Shown here: in pieces, positions 28,701 to 41,569 of the stretch
How the letters are laid out: every line of letters starts with the position of its first letter
Numbering within the stretch: position 1 is the first letter of the stretch
From: Callaeas wilsoni
Taxonomy: Eukaryota > Chordata > Aves > Passeriformes > Callaeidae
Assembly: GCA_013398955.1 (NCBI GenBank)
Contig: VWPU01014882.1
Span: forward strand, 62,001 to 126,000
DNA: 64,000 nucleotides
Direction of reading: 5' to 3'
The notes under the pieces: model-generated
Told to the model about the DNA's origin: nothing
Seen by the model: only the letters and a program-made list of their open reading frames with translations
Databases searched by the model: none
Translations under genes and position numbers: made by a program

Positions 28701-31700
28701 CTTTCCCCAAGGACAGGTCACAGAAAGTAAGCACAGGGTCACTGGCTAGAAAAAAATGGCATCTCTGTGGATTGCCCCCATGCTGACCTCTTCTGAGAGT
28801 TTATGCAGTCTTGCCTGCAAAGAAACGATGCTGGACACAGAGCAGGTTTGCAAGGCAGGTTCTCTGGAAGGCAGAGAAAGTCAGCATTTTGGCTGCCTGG
28901 AGGGGTTTGGTGCCTCCCTCTCTGTGCTGTCCTCCCCCACACGCCAGTGCTCCTGGCTGCAACACTTCAAACCTTGTTTGAAGAGGATCATCAGCTGAGA
29001 AACACACGGATCAAGAATCATTGCCTGCCTGGGCTGGGAGATCAGTGGGTTGGGCTGCTGGTGCAGCAGGGTAAATCTAGAGAGGACAGTTTACTGGGAA
29101 AAGATCCCAGGCCCAGTTTTCAGGATTCAAGCAAACTGAACTGTGCTGGTACTGACAGAACTGTGGTCTTGCAAAGCAACAGAGAGACTGGCCCTGCATT
29201 TGTCAGGGATCTGGTTAACCCCCAAATTACTTGCTTCCTGGAATTAATTATCTGCCTCTGGTTTTGCCATCTTTTTCTCATACATGTCTTCACCCTCCTT
29301 CAGTGAAGTCCTGCAGCTGACTACAAGATTTGTCAGTGCAGTCAGAGGCCCTGAGACTGGTCCCTGGAGAAGAAGTCAAGCAAAACCATCTACTGTTTGC
29401 ATCCTCCCGGGATCTCCAGGTAGCCTCATTTTCCCAAATGAACAACTCCACTACTGCATGAGGCAGCTGGGACAAAACAGTTCCTCCAGCTTCACCAACA
29501 GGCAAGGAAAACCACCGCGTGCACAACGGCTCATGAGCTCAGGGCAAATGTTTATAGCACAAATGTAGCATCGACTGAAGCAGATTAACAATTGGTTGCA
29601 GAATTTTATCCACATCGCCACTGTCCCCCAGGACATCATGAGTCAGTGAGCAAGCTGTTGATAGCACAAGAGATCAGACCTTATCAGCCCAGCAGTAGCA
29701 GGTACCACCGTGGGCATCAGAACCTGCAGGTGGACATCAGTGGGGAAAACCGAGGCTACTGATGTCATTGTTAGGGCTTGGCGGGGTTTTAATTCCTAGC
29801 CTGACAGATGTCAGATGAAGGGGACAACACACAGGCAAGGGGAAAACAAGAAAACATAATGGTTCAGAGAGCGGATACCGAATCCCCTCATCTGCAAGGC
29901 TCTTTGTGGTGGATCTGCAATGGGTCAGTTTAACCTAAAAAATTTAGCTCCCCCTGCAAGCAGGAAAGACTCTGCATGAGGTAGTTTAGAGCAACTGAAA
30001 TGGGGCCCATGTCTTTGCCTGACCTGTACAAAGAGTCTGAATTTGTACCCAATACATGAGGTTAAGTGCCAGACACAGCACCATCAGGGGTCCTGGTATC
30101 CCAATACATTAAAAATACCAGATAGATGAATGCAAATAATGTCACACTTATAGCAAACACTAAGGATGTACTGTACAGTGCTGCTTCTAAGTGAATTGAA
30201 AAAGTTACCCCTTTCTTTATCAAGGAAGACAAGAAAACCTTTCTTATTGTGTAGACACAGAAGCAGAAGTTGGAAACATTGGTTAGTTGTACACACTATA
30301 TTACTTGATTTGGAAAGGGTGGTAATGTTTCTCACTTGTCCCTAAAATGGCACATCGTGGATTCTATTGTGGCACTTGAGGGTTAAACCTTTTTATGGGC
30401 CACATTATTTTACGTTATTTAGCTCCATGCTCCATTTCAGCACCACCAAAACCCGGTCTGGTTTATGACCTCCCTCAAACAACATCTTGGAACTCCAGAG
30501 CTGTCAGGAACCATAGTATAATTGTCAATGAGCTAAGCTGGTTGGGAGGCTAATTGCTGCTAAATGACTTGATTGTCTCATGCAGACAGCAGGAAGGTCT
30601 CTTCGCTCCCATCTCACGTGTACAGTGCAGAACTGGGGTCATGTAGCAGGTGGCTGATTAAAAAAAGTAAATGAAAAGGCTGCTGGCCTGCCCAGTCAGT
30701 CAGATATCAGTTTCCAGTCTATAGGTGGCTTTCTGGAGCTTTTGAATAGGTTGGGTCTTCTCAGAGGGTTTGGGAGGTGCTTTCCTTCTGGAGCAGGACA
30801 TGGTTGCCAGGTACGCCCTCCAGCTTGGCAATAGTCCCCAGCCTCTGTGTAAATCCATAATATTTATATTTTGCAACCTTTATTTCCTGATACCCTGGCA
30901 CTGCTGAGGAGCTTTAAGTTCAACTCCATGTGGAGTGTGTGGTACGTGCAGGTCATTCCTAAATTGCACTTTCTCATGAGTACCCACTGTGGCAGCTGGG
31001 CTGAGGGGGAACTGGGATTCTCCTGAGCTGGTCCAAGGCAGTAAAACCTATGCTATGAGCCATTCCATGAAACGAGCTTCCTATTCCTCATTTTCTCACC
31101 TAATGGGCAAAGCAGGGTAGTGCTGTCAGCTACAGGAGCAGACAACTCCTGGGGAAGCAGAGAGACAAGTAGCTGCCCATTTCCCTGCACTGGCCTGTGT
31201 AGGCACCTCTTTCAGTATTGGGGAGTGGTAAAAAAGTGCAGAAGTGAAGCCAGGCTTGAGCAGGATCACAGCTTGTGCGTGGTGCTGCTCAAGGAATGTA
31301 AAAGCAAGGACTGGGGGGTATGTGTCACACCTGATGCTGTTCCTGGCAATGCTCACTGTGTGTGACCTTGCACCAAACTTCCCTGACGACTGCCAGGCCC
31401 CTCTAAGCATTTTGCCTTTGCAGAGGAGATATTTAGGAGCAGCATCTGTCAAGAAGTAGGATGACTCTGGGCCATTCTGTTTGGCATGTGTTTCTTGGTA
31501 TGTGGGGAGAGACATATTGCACAAAATTTCTGCTAACGCTGAAGGGCAAATATCAGGCTGAACAGCCTTTCACATGGCAGGAAACCCAAGATGTGGAGCA
31601 ACACCTGGTAAAATATTTCTTTTGCAAAGGAAAATTTCATCGCTCAGAAGACCATGGTTTTATTTCTCCATGGCATTTTTGACTGGCATGTGAGCATTGC

Positions 31701-32680
31701 CATTATGGTGGGCAACGCAACCATTGCTTACAGCAAATGTTAAAGTGATCAGGATTTTTAGTTGAATTTTGCCACAAAGAAAAAAAAGTAATGTAAAAAG
31801 TAAGATAAATCTTTAGTCTTTATTAGGATAAATGGGGCAAAGCTTAGATTAAACTCTGCTACTGAAGCAGCATTGATTGTGGGTGGGAGTTGCAGAGCTC
31901 AGCAATAGGAAGGCAACCATGATGCCTTTGGTTAATGAACACATTCCTGCTGTCATCAGCCCAGGTGCTGCCTTTGCACTGCCCAGCTAATAAGAGAGAA
32001 AAAAGTTGCTTTGAGTTTTTAATACAGTTCCTATCTAATGTGTTGCTTCCATCTGAGTTTGGCTCAGGTATTTTTCCAGCCTAAGGAGAAGACTCTGGGG
32101 CTTTGAAGCCATTTCTTCTTGGGAAAAAGAAGCCATTAGCAGAGACTTGTGCAGGAGCTTGCAACACACAGGGTGGTGTAATTCTGCTCATTGTGATACT
32201 GCAAGATGTGGCAAGATAAATCATTTTAATCACAGAGCCAGTGGAGAACGTTGCTTTCCCCTGTTAGATTTCCAGATGACCCAGGTGTAACAATGAAAAA
32301 AATAATCCCTTGAAAGGACTTGTACCTGTTTCAGCATCAAGATTTAATACTCTATAGGGTGGAAGTATATGGAAAGCATCTGTCAATGTGTCAGCATTTT
32401 AAAAAAAGGAGAGTGAAAAAACAAAAAACAACTAACAAAGAAGCTCCCAAGTGAACAAACAAAATGGAGTTTGTCTGGGAAAGACTGTCCAGAAAGGATA
32501 TTGCTTTGTTTTTGCTTGGACTTCCCAAGCTTTGTTGTCCCCCTATTTATGCTAACTTCTCAGTGCTCCCAGGAGACTCTGCCTGAAATGTCAGAGTTAA
32601 TTTACACCACGGAAATTCTGTGAGCCTTTGTAGCAAACCATGAAGTACCTCAGCATATTTCAGCTATTTTGATTCTTGCC
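22771..32680. other. Intergenic, only unsupported ORFs
   Basis: The longest open frame of the window lies here (minus strand 23725-24528, 267 codons). A 150-codon frame runs antiparallel to it (24005-24457, plus). Neither shows a domain, a family resemblance or an exon structure I recognise. A further 167-codon plus-strand frame at 28803-29306 is equally anonymous. The segment 28.06-28.21 kb is unique and AT-rich and contains a CCAAT box-like gccaatca and cataaaacg, making it a possible conserved element. Confidence 0.5.
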
Positions 32681-32848
32681 CAGAGAAGTTGTGGATGCTC
32701 CATTCCTGGAAGTGTTTAAGGCCAGGTTGGATGGGGCTTTGAGGAACGTGGTCTAGTGAACGGTGTCCCTCCACATGGCAGGGGAGCTGGAACTGGATGA
32801 TCTTTAAGGTCCCTTCAACTCAAACCATTCTATGACACTGTGATTCTT
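32681..32848 (+). mobile_element. CR1 LINE 3' end, sense strand plus
   Basis: The segment starts with cccagagaagttgtggatgc and continues aagtgtttaaggccaggttg, gatggggctttgagg, ggaactggatgatctttaag and gtcccttcaactcaaaccat. It finishes cattctatgacactgtgattctt, the degenerate 8-bp terminal repeat that marks CR1 3' ends. It is a typical 5'-truncated copy. Confidence 0.93.
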
Positions 32849-33849
32849 CATTATTTTCCTGGTGAGGCAGCTGTCTGTGGAGAAAAGCTGAGTTGGAGCA
32901 GTGGGTGGCAGTCCATGTCCAATGTGCCGTGCCTCTCTGGGGAGCCCAGGTGCTCGCCTAACCTGTGCCCCATTTTCAAGGATCTGCGCCCACACAGCGG
33001 TACCAGAGTGAGATCCCTGTGGAAGGAACTCAGAATCCAAATTGTGTAAAATGCTTCCAAATTTGTGTAATTGGTGAATGCAGACTGCCTTTCTGTAGCA
33101 AAGAGCTGGTGGGAGGAAAACTCTTCCTAACATGTCCATCTCTCCCTCTCCTATTCTGGAGCTTGGCTCTCTGGTGAAAGGCTTCCTTGAACAGGGTGAG
33201 GATGTCCCATGAAAATGAATACAAACCTGTTAAGAAGAAAAAAGACCATCTGGCAATCAGCCAAGGAAAAGGACATATTTCTGTTCAGAAGTCACATGGT
33301 CTGGACATCACTTGAAGGTTTTCTTCTTGTTTTGTGCTTGGGGAGCAAAACTCATCATTGTCAACAGAGAAATTGTGAGGCCTGTCTGATCTTCCCAGAG
33401 CTTTTTCAAGCCGATCTTTATTGGCACATATGTCTCAAAATTGATGGCCCCTTCAGGGAGAGATTTTATTCATTCCAAGTGCAGGTGAGACGGGAATAAG
33501 AAAGGATGTATGTGTGACACAGGCATTCACAGTGATACCTGGGCATTCTCCATCTGCTCCTCCCCACCAAGGGCAGGGCACTTTGCTGAGGTGCAGCTCC
33601 TGGGCTTGTGTCCCTAAGTAGCTTGCAGGCTGAACCTGCCTGGTGTCTCACCACGTTATTGCTCTGCATCGGCCAAAACTCAGCACACCTCGACGGTCAC
33701 ATAACTTTGCTCTGAGGTCACATTTAGCATGACCCATGCCAGTGCTCTGTGCTGCAGGAAAATGTTGGCACACCATTTGGCTACTTCGGAGCTGGAGGAA
33801 CAGGTCCTGTCTCTGGGAGGTGTAATCAGTTTGATTTATTTAGTAATAT

Positions 33850-33885
33850 GTGTCTGCTTTTAATTTTGTGTCTGCTTTTAATTTT
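33850..33885 (+). repeat. 18-bp unit duplicated in tandem
   Basis: The unit gtgtctgcttttaatttt occurs twice head to tail without a mismatch, followed by more T. It is most simply a replication-slippage product. Confidence 0.85.
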
Positions 33886-34354
33886 TTTTACAGTGGGACC
33901 TCGTAATGAGTTTAGTGAGTTAAAATCAGATTGTCAAGGGTGGCTCTTCACTGCCAGCAAAACAGAAAAAAATTCATCAAGAGTTTCTTGTCAACTGCTA
34001 GAAAATACTTTCCATCACCCCTAGGGAACTGTGCCTACTGGAGACTGTGAGTGATTTTGGAAGCAGCAGGCAGGGAAATCAGTTATTTTATTAGCTATAT
34101 TTTGCAGCCCACTATGTTTGTACAGTAAATAATATTTTGCATAAAGTCACTGGCTGATGCTGTGCTTTTTATCATGGACTGCTATTTTTTACAGCTGCTC
34201 TTTTAAGTGTCAGCACTGAGCATTTGTTTGTGTCATCATCTGTGCTTTACATTGCTATGTGTGGTGAAATAACTGTTCCAAAGCTTTGTACTGTGACAGA
34301 GGTGTCACAGTTGTTTGGGAGAGATGGAACCACACTTTTTCACTCTTTCCACAG

Positions 34355-34430
34355 CCACGTTTATGGCATTTGTAAAATTCTATGCGATTTTATGGCGTTT
34401 CTAAAATAACGTCATTTTATGGCAGTTGGG
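34355..34430. promoter_or_regulatory. Three spaced TTTATGGC motifs (CDX-type)
   Basis: TTTATGGC occurs at 34360-34367, 34389-34396 and 34416-34423, spaced 29 and 27 bases. Each copy follows a CG dinucleotide and lies in a degenerate unit of about 27 bases. TTTAT(G/T/A) is the core bound by CDX factors, and CDX2 is a known activator of mammalian ISX. Function here is inference; the cluster may equally be a decayed minisatellite. Confidence 0.35.
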
Positions 34431-34530
34431 AAATGCTGTGATTTCAATGAAAAATGGACTACACTGGCTTCAGTGGGAGAATTTTCCAATGCCACCAAGG
34501 GATAAAAGAACCAGCCAAACTTTCTGAGCA

Positions 34531-34680
34531 TAACAGAAAACTCTTTTGAGGACAGCGGCAATTAAGGTGTTTTCTGCCTTAGGCATATAAGTGATTATTT
34601 TTCTAAGGCAGAAAACTCTTTTGAGGACAGCGGCAATTAAGGTGTTTTCTGCCTTAGGCATATAAGTGATTATTTTTCTA
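34531..34680. repeat. Two tandem 75-bp copies containing an inverted repeat
   Basis: The block gcagcggcaattaagg-type sequence repeats with period 75: copy one is 34531-34605 and copy two 34606-34680. They are identical apart from the first few bases (taacag versus aggcag). Within copy two, aaggcagaaaac is perfectly complementary to gttttctgcctt, giving a potential 12-bp stem. Because 75 is a multiple of three, a minus-strand reading frame passes through both copies and repeats the same 25 residues (starting RKIITYMPKAENT), but that frame has no other support as a gene. Confidence 0.95.
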
Positions 34681-37600
34681 GTGGTAAACAGTATTTGCTG
34701 TTTTGTATGATATGTACAAGAAAAGAGTGCAGCAAGAAAACCTCTACAATTAAGAATTTTATTAAAGCAGAACCTCAAGGAAATTTTATATTTATAGTCA
34801 CCCCCATACGTGAAGGAGTAATCATGTTCAGAGGCTGACAAGTCTCTGACATTGGTATAGGTAAAATTTAGTTCTGTGCAAAGGGCCAGAGAAGGGGCTT
34901 CGGGGCTTGTCTTGCCCAGTACCCTCCATGTTAATTTGTCCCTATTTGCAGGATGTTAATGCTCCTGTTTGTCAGAATTAAACAGGAGTGTCATTAAATA
35001 CTGCAGTCATTTTTATTCTAGGCAGCTGTGTAACCTCCAGTAGCTATGGACAACTCCCCCCACCTCACCTCCCCTCCCTGCAGGCTGCACTCTTAGCCAT
35101 AATTGAAGAAAAATCCAGAGAGGGGCTGGAGGTGAGGTTTGTTAGAGCTGCTAATTAGCTGATGCCATCACATCAGAATTACAAGCCAATTCCTTGGAGG
35201 ACTCCAGGGCCTCTTCTCTCCAGCTTGGAGACAGATGCTGAATTTACCCTCAGAAAACATGGGCAGATGATTAGTGCTGACACCCTCTAGTTCTATGACT
35301 GAACTGTCTGGCACAGGGTGGTTGGTTTAAGGGCCTTGGCTGGAATTAAAGTTTTCTGTCAAGGTTGCTTTTTTTTTTTTTTATTTTATTAAAAAGATTT
35401 CCAGACTAATTCAACTGAATGTGAAATCTGATGAGGGACATTTCCTTTCCAGAGCTTCTCATTTTGGGAGGAAGGGAAAAACAACAACAACTCCACTGAT
35501 GATAAAATTCAATTAGAGTTGAACTACCATTGATTGTTGTGATTTCATTTGTGTTTATCTTTTAATTAAGCTATCCTCATGTGATTTTTAATTTTTTAAA
35601 GAAGAGTTTTTCCTCTTCTTTCTTTACATGTTGTTCAGGAGCAGGTGTTCTGTGACTCTGAACGAGCATATATAGTGTTGCATCCCTTATTTCCCATGCT
35701 GGATGATGGAGACAGCCTTCTAAGAAGGGAAGTATTGTTAAGACATATATGTTACATTGAGGACAGTATCCAGACCATGCCTGATACAAGCAGGCGTTGC
35801 AAAGCCATAGTTCTGTGGCCACATCAGGACTGCCTGAATTAGGCAGACTCTGTGGAGAGATTTAGGCATACCTGAAGTTCAAAAGCCCCCATCACCTTCA
35901 AAATAATCCTTCTCAGAGGTGAGAACAGCCAGCATTGTTCAGAGTATCTGCTACCACCAGCACTGAAGGTGTGATCCCATTGCTGCAATTCCCAGGCCAA
36001 AATAGGCTTAGCTGGACCTAAGACCTATGGATCACAGCTTCTATTCACCAGGATGTGCACCCTGAGTTTTCTCTGCCTTGAGGAAGATGGGATGCACAGC
36101 TCTGGTTGGTATGGGCAAAGAGGGTGATCCCTTTGCAGGCTGAGTCATGGTGCAGGCAGGAATGCAAAGGCTGTGGGGCCAGGAGAGCAAACATCAAAGA
36201 GCCCAGACAGGGTCTACTGGCCTGCTGGAAGAAGCAGAATTGGGATTATTCTACCTGATCACATCCTACCCATGGAAAATGAAGGCACAAGATTAATTTT
36301 GTTCCTAGTAAACATTTACACTAAGAACCAGTTATTTTATGACAGTGTGATAAAACATTTCTGGGGCTAGTGCTGTGTGCTGCAACAGATCCTGCAGGAG
36401 CTGAGAAGACTTGACTTCCCAGAAGAGGAGGTTCTAATCTTCACAGTTCCTTCAGCACTATCATTCATTGTAACATGAGTACAAATTTGACTTTATTAAA
36501 ACAGCTTGTCTGAGGTAGCGCAGCTAACCACAGAAAACATAAGATGCTACCACATGCTGTTGTTTTCGGAAGGACAGCAGCTTTGATATAGGAGAGCAAT
36601 AAATTGCCTGGAATGATATTAACTCCTGGAATGCTATGCTAATGCTGGTCTGCGTTTGAGTAACTCCCTGTGCAACATCGGCAGGCCTCTGGCTGCAGTT
36701 TTCTTTAGTGAGTATGTGCGTTAGAGGTGGTTTTTTCCAGCACACACCAATCTCTGGTTCCGCCAAAGTAAATGGACATTTTCCTAGGACTGAACAACAG
36801 AGGCTGAACCAGACTCCCACAGCCAGGCTCACCATCCTTCCTGGAGACATTCCTAGCCCCCAGTTACAGAGAGCTGAACAGCAGATTTTTACAAGGTAAA
36901 GATTGGAAGGCAGTGTTTTCCCCATAGCACCCTACATATTTTGTGAGTGCTCATAGGAAAATCTTTGTGCCATATGTTTCACTATTAGGCTTGAGGAGAA
37001 TGCTCCACCAGCCTGGTCCTGTGATTGAGACAGTGGGGCATTCAGGAAGCAAGGGAAAAGGGCCCTGCTGGCTTTCCTGAGAGTCTGGGCCATGTGTTGC
37101 TCATAGCAAGCCAAAAACTGAACTTGTGGGAGGAAATTGTGCTGAGCCATCAGAGTAAACACTCCTAGGGAGCATCGACTCCATAAGGAAAATGTAATTG
37201 CTATAATCTAAAGGACACAGAATAAACCTGTGCAAACCACTACTTTTCAAAGACTAATACTTTGGCCAGCTAACAGTAGTTGGTGACAATGATGGCAAAG
37301 AGCAAAATTAACAGAAAAGGCCACCTCTGTGCCAGATTTCAAGCTCCTGCTCCAAGTGCTGTTTTCAAAAGGGCACCAAAATTTTGTCACCCTGAGTTAA
37401 AAAACACAATTTCCCCAGCCTCAGGGACTGAATTGCTTCGATTTAAGACATTGGCCTGAGGCAGACAGATAACACAGAGAAATGTCAAAATTTGAAAGTT
37501 AAAATTTGTTGAAATTCCAAGTGTCTGAGAGCAGACAGATTGCACTGCAGAGTGCTGTAAAATGCCATCAATAAAAGATTGCTAACACCTGTGATGCAGG

Positions 37601-38818
37601 CTCAGATTTAAGACCCCTTGGTGGGGACCTGCTTTTTCATAACTATAAGAAAGATAATCTTGGGATTCATATGATAGACCCTGAACACCAGACACCTATT
37701 CACTCCTGCTCCAGGAAAACAAAGGGAAAAGTCCTTCTGAGCAGGTCCTCACACCAGCAGCATTTTCATGGCAATGAGGAGGTGTTTACCCTGCCAGGTG
37801 CTCCTAAAAAGAGTGTGCACCTATTCCTGCTTGGGAAATCCTGGCAGCATTGTATGGGACAGCTCGAAGTTCAGAGCAGCAAAAAGAGATTAGTGGAGGG
37901 AATAAAGCAAAAGTAGCAGGGGCATTAGTCCTGTTAATGTGTGTGGGAGACAAGAGAAAGGAGGCGGGGAAAAGCAAGGCTTCAGAGAGTGGAAGATTAG
38001 TGACAGACAAGGCTGGTATTGCTGAGAGCCCTAGAAGTTTCCCGAGCTTCAGTAGTCACAAGCAGGAAAGGTCATCCTAGAGTCAGGAACGTGCTTCCTG
38101 CAGAGAAAGAAAGTGTTAAATTGGCTTTTCCTATTATTGAGGGACAGACAAAGTGGCTCTTTTCTGCTATCGGAAGCACTGGAAAGCATTAAAAGCTGAC
38201 AAGGCCCGGGGTCTGCAAGGCTGTAAATAGCAGCATCTATATTTAATCAAAGATGATGAAGGATTCAGTGAATTTCTGTCCTGTAAGCTCAACATCAGGC
38301 ACGTGACAAAGACGAGTAATGCAATGGTAAAGAATGTGACTATGAGAGTTTTGAAACGCAAGGAAACTGAGAACTCCTACAGATTCCTGGCACATGGCTG
38401 CTGGCTGGTACTCTTTTAATTCTTAGCCAGGCTGCAGATCATTCAGGTGGCCAACATGTACAACTTTGATATGATGGTTCCAGAAAGGGTCACAGCGCCA
38501 ATGCAAGCTACCCCATGAGGGGACATCCTCTCCTTGAAACGCCCATGACAACATAATATATATCTAATAGCTGTTGGAATAATCAATCGTTTGCTACTTT
38601 GAGACACAAATTTTTTTTTTTTTTTTTTTTAGAGCTAATTGAAAACAAAACTTGTTTGAGTTTCCTTTTAAAGCACCTAATCTAAACCCACCTTGTGGCT
38701 TTGACACCGGGTTCAGTTTTGATCAGACTCCAGAAGTCCTTTCAGAAGCTCCAGCTCCGAAGAGCTGGAATGAAAGACATTTTCCCTTCCTGTCCTCTCC
38801 ATTCTGCTGGACTTCAGG
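34681..38818. other. Intergenic, no gene recognised
   Basis: This is unique-looking DNA with a T-rich tract at about 35.37-35.40 kb. No exon, RNA gene or mobile element was recognised. Confidence 0.55.
38611..38630. repeat. Poly(T) tract of 20
   Basis: An uninterrupted run of 20 T. The flanks show no retroposed gene that would make it a poly(A) tail. Confidence 0.95.
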
Positions 38819-38832
38819 AGGTCAGGAGGTCA
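38819..38832. promoter_or_regulatory. Perfect DR2 nuclear-receptor element
   Basis: The sequence AGGTCAggAGGTCA is two consensus half-sites as a direct repeat with two bases between, the form bound by RAR/RXR heterodimers (DR2). It lies about 3.4 kb beyond the ISX stop codon, on the 3' side of the gene. Mammalian ISX is induced by retinoic acid. Binding and target gene are inferred. Confidence 0.5.
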
Positions 38833-41569
38833 GTTTTTATTGTTAGCTGCTTGAAAATAAAATCATTCTGTGCTGGTATCTTTGGATAGACACTGTAAAT
38901 GACGGATTTCGGCAAAAGTAAGAACATGTCCTGGAAGTGGGGTAAAGCTGTCCCAGCAAGAGATCAGGTTTGCATAAGGACACGAGCAGGGAGGAAGTGT
39001 CACAGGAGACCTTCTTGGAAGAGCCAAACTCTCCTAGTTGGATAAAAGCCCATCTGAATTAATTCACAGAGTATTTTATTTTGAATTAAGCCCTTATTTA
39101 CACCCAGTCTTTTGGGTTAATCTCCCCTGAGATGCTCATTTGGTGGTTCCTGAGCTAGACGTGATAGTGCTTTCTCATAACAAAGCCAAATTAAACCACA
39201 CAGCGGCAAAATGTGAGCAGAGCAAGGAAACAGAAGTAGGCCCTTAGTTGAGACCCGTTATCCTGGCTAAGGAGAGACGTGAGGGAACAGAGGAAGAACA
39301 TTTTGCAATCATTCAGCAAAGTCAGGTCGGAGCACAGAGCAGGAAGAGGACGTAGAGCTTGGTCAAAAAGCATGAGGAACCAGATGTTTGGCTGCTTTAA
39401 ATCACAGCTTTTTTTGACCCAAGGTCTAGTGTGTACCTGGATGGAATTGCAGAGCAGGCATCACCCTCTCTGTGTGCTCTCTTTTTGACTGTGATCAAAA
39501 CACGTGGTAAACACAGGAGAAAAAAAAAAAAGAGAAAAAGAGAAACCTTTAAAAGTAAACAATCCCCTCAAAACCCCAGCTCTCTTTGTAGCTATCCCCA
39601 CAAAACAACAGGAGCAACCATAACAGAAAAGCTTTTCTAGATGCCCTGGGTTTCTTACTCTGTTTCTTTCACCAAAAAGTCAGTGTGAAAATGGAAATCA
39701 GAGCCATAAGCCAGGGGGAAAAATTATTCAGATCACAAGGGGTTTAAGGGAAGATTAAAGGTTGAAGCTGTCCTATGGAAAATGCAAATGGAATGTCATG
39801 GAGAGCTGTGAGACTGCAGGAGTCTCCCCCAGGGGGGCTGTAAACCCTGTCATTTGAGTCACTTGATATCAAGTGAGGAAGGTTAGGATGAAACTATGAC
39901 TACATTTCTGTACTCATGTCTTGTGTGGCCAGCTTCCTTGGATGACTTCTCCCTCAAGCAACTCTTTGTCAGGTTTAAGATATGTTTGCCCAAAGCAATC
40001 CTATATGTCTGAAGAACTGCAGAGTTGAGGATATCCCAAGGACTGGTGTGTCCAGCCTGGCATTATGTGGAAACATCAGAGTATGAAACCATGTAAAAGT
40101 AGCATCCTAAGCTTCTTACCTCCATCTCCTGACCAAGGAATATGGTCACGTTGTGATCATCCCAGAATCCTCCTCTAGGCTACAGAAATATTCCTGCAGG
40201 ATAAGCTGTCTCAATGCAGGTGCTGGCTTGAATCCCTGGACTATTGTGCAAAGAGTCATGCCCCCTTAGCTTTAGATGATTATGATGCCTATATTCCAGA
40301 TAATCATTGCGTAAGGACAATTCACATTCCAGAAACTGCACTAATGAGTGAACTGCACCTAATTCAGAAACCTTAGTGTGATCACTTTTTCTTCTTTAAA
40401 GTAAGCTCAAGGTCCTTAATTTGAGAGAGAGAGAGAGAGAGAGAGTGTGTGTGTGTGTGTGCAGCTACAATGCAGTCATCTGAAGCTGCATGAGCTGAAC
40501 ACCACAACTAATTTGTGTTGATTTTAATCAGTTAGGCATTTAAGCTCTTTGCTGGAACTGAAGTTTAGCCCTGTATCTGACCTGACTGTCCTTCAGATGA
40601 CAGGGATGAAGACGATAGAGAGTTCAGATCCAAGCAGGTATGAGAAGAAGGTCTTGTGGAAGACCCCTAAGAGTAAGGATACAGTATATCTGACTTCTGC
40701 TGCACAGCTGTGGTTTGAAAAAATGAAACTCACAGGGTAGGAGTTATCTTTCACTCTGCAATGATCAGCTACTTCCCAGCTTACAGGTCTTGCAAACCTG
40801 AAGTACCTGGAAGGCTGGTACCAGCCAGACAAGAAGACAGCTACTGACTCCCCGTGACTCCCTGTGTAACCAGCAATTAGTGCCTGGAAGACGGCATTAG
40901 GTCTGGCAGCTGCAGTCTGGCTGGAGGGATATCTTAAGTAAGCAACTTAGGAAGAGTCATTAAGCTTCCTACACTCCCACGTGCACAGGACAGCCTGCCC
41001 AGCAGAACACCAGGCTCACAAATTTGCTTTGGGCTTGGACTCTGTCACGAATGGCCATCCTTACAAGTGATATTTATGGGAGGGAGACCACATTTTAATG
41101 GCTTTGCTCAGTAGCTCCCCTGTCAGTGGGCAGATTGTGCTGTGGCTGCAAGACAGAGGGTGGTGCAACCAGTACTTTCCAACGCTGCACTCCATGAAAG
41201 TCAGTGCAGACATCAGTGGAAGCAGGAGTGGACCCTGAATAAGCAGAGGAGAAAAAAGCACCGTATGTTGGAAGGGGATGAGTATTATGTAAATAATAAG
41301 GATAGCGACATTTTGTAAATGGGCAGGTCAATCTCATTATTTATCTACAATTAAACTAAACTGTGGGTCATATCATCCTATTAGGCCTAGCAGATTAAAC
41401 TCAGACTGTCTCTTTTTGTTATTGTTTCTGGGAGAGTTTTGGAGCTTTCTTAATTTAGGTCAAAAAATGAGACGCTTCCTCATAAGCATTTTAATTAACC
41501 AGCTGAAGAATTCTCTTGCCCCCAGAGACTCGCAGTACCAAATCCAGAGCTCAGACTGTCATATTTCCG
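38833..41569. other. Proximal 3' flank of ISX
   Basis: No gene was recognised. It contains a short purine-rich run near 39.52-39.54 kb and the GA/GT microsatellite listed separately. Confidence 0.55.
40422..40461. repeat. Compound (GA)n(GT)n microsatellite
   Basis: About eleven GA units run directly into eight GT units without interruption. Confidence 0.97.

Noticed and set aside
28803..29306. 167-codon plus frame
   Set aside because: No domain, no homology I recognise, and competing frames on the other strand; treated as chance.
34470..34841. 123-codon minus frame with a repeated 25-residue unit
   Set aside because: The repetition is the 75-bp DNA duplication read in frame; there is no other coding evidence.
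1..41500. Search for HMGXB4 exons expected beyond the ISX 3' end by mammalian synteny
   Set aside because: No HMG-box sequence or long HMGXB4-like exon was seen; that gene must lie outside the window if synteny holds.
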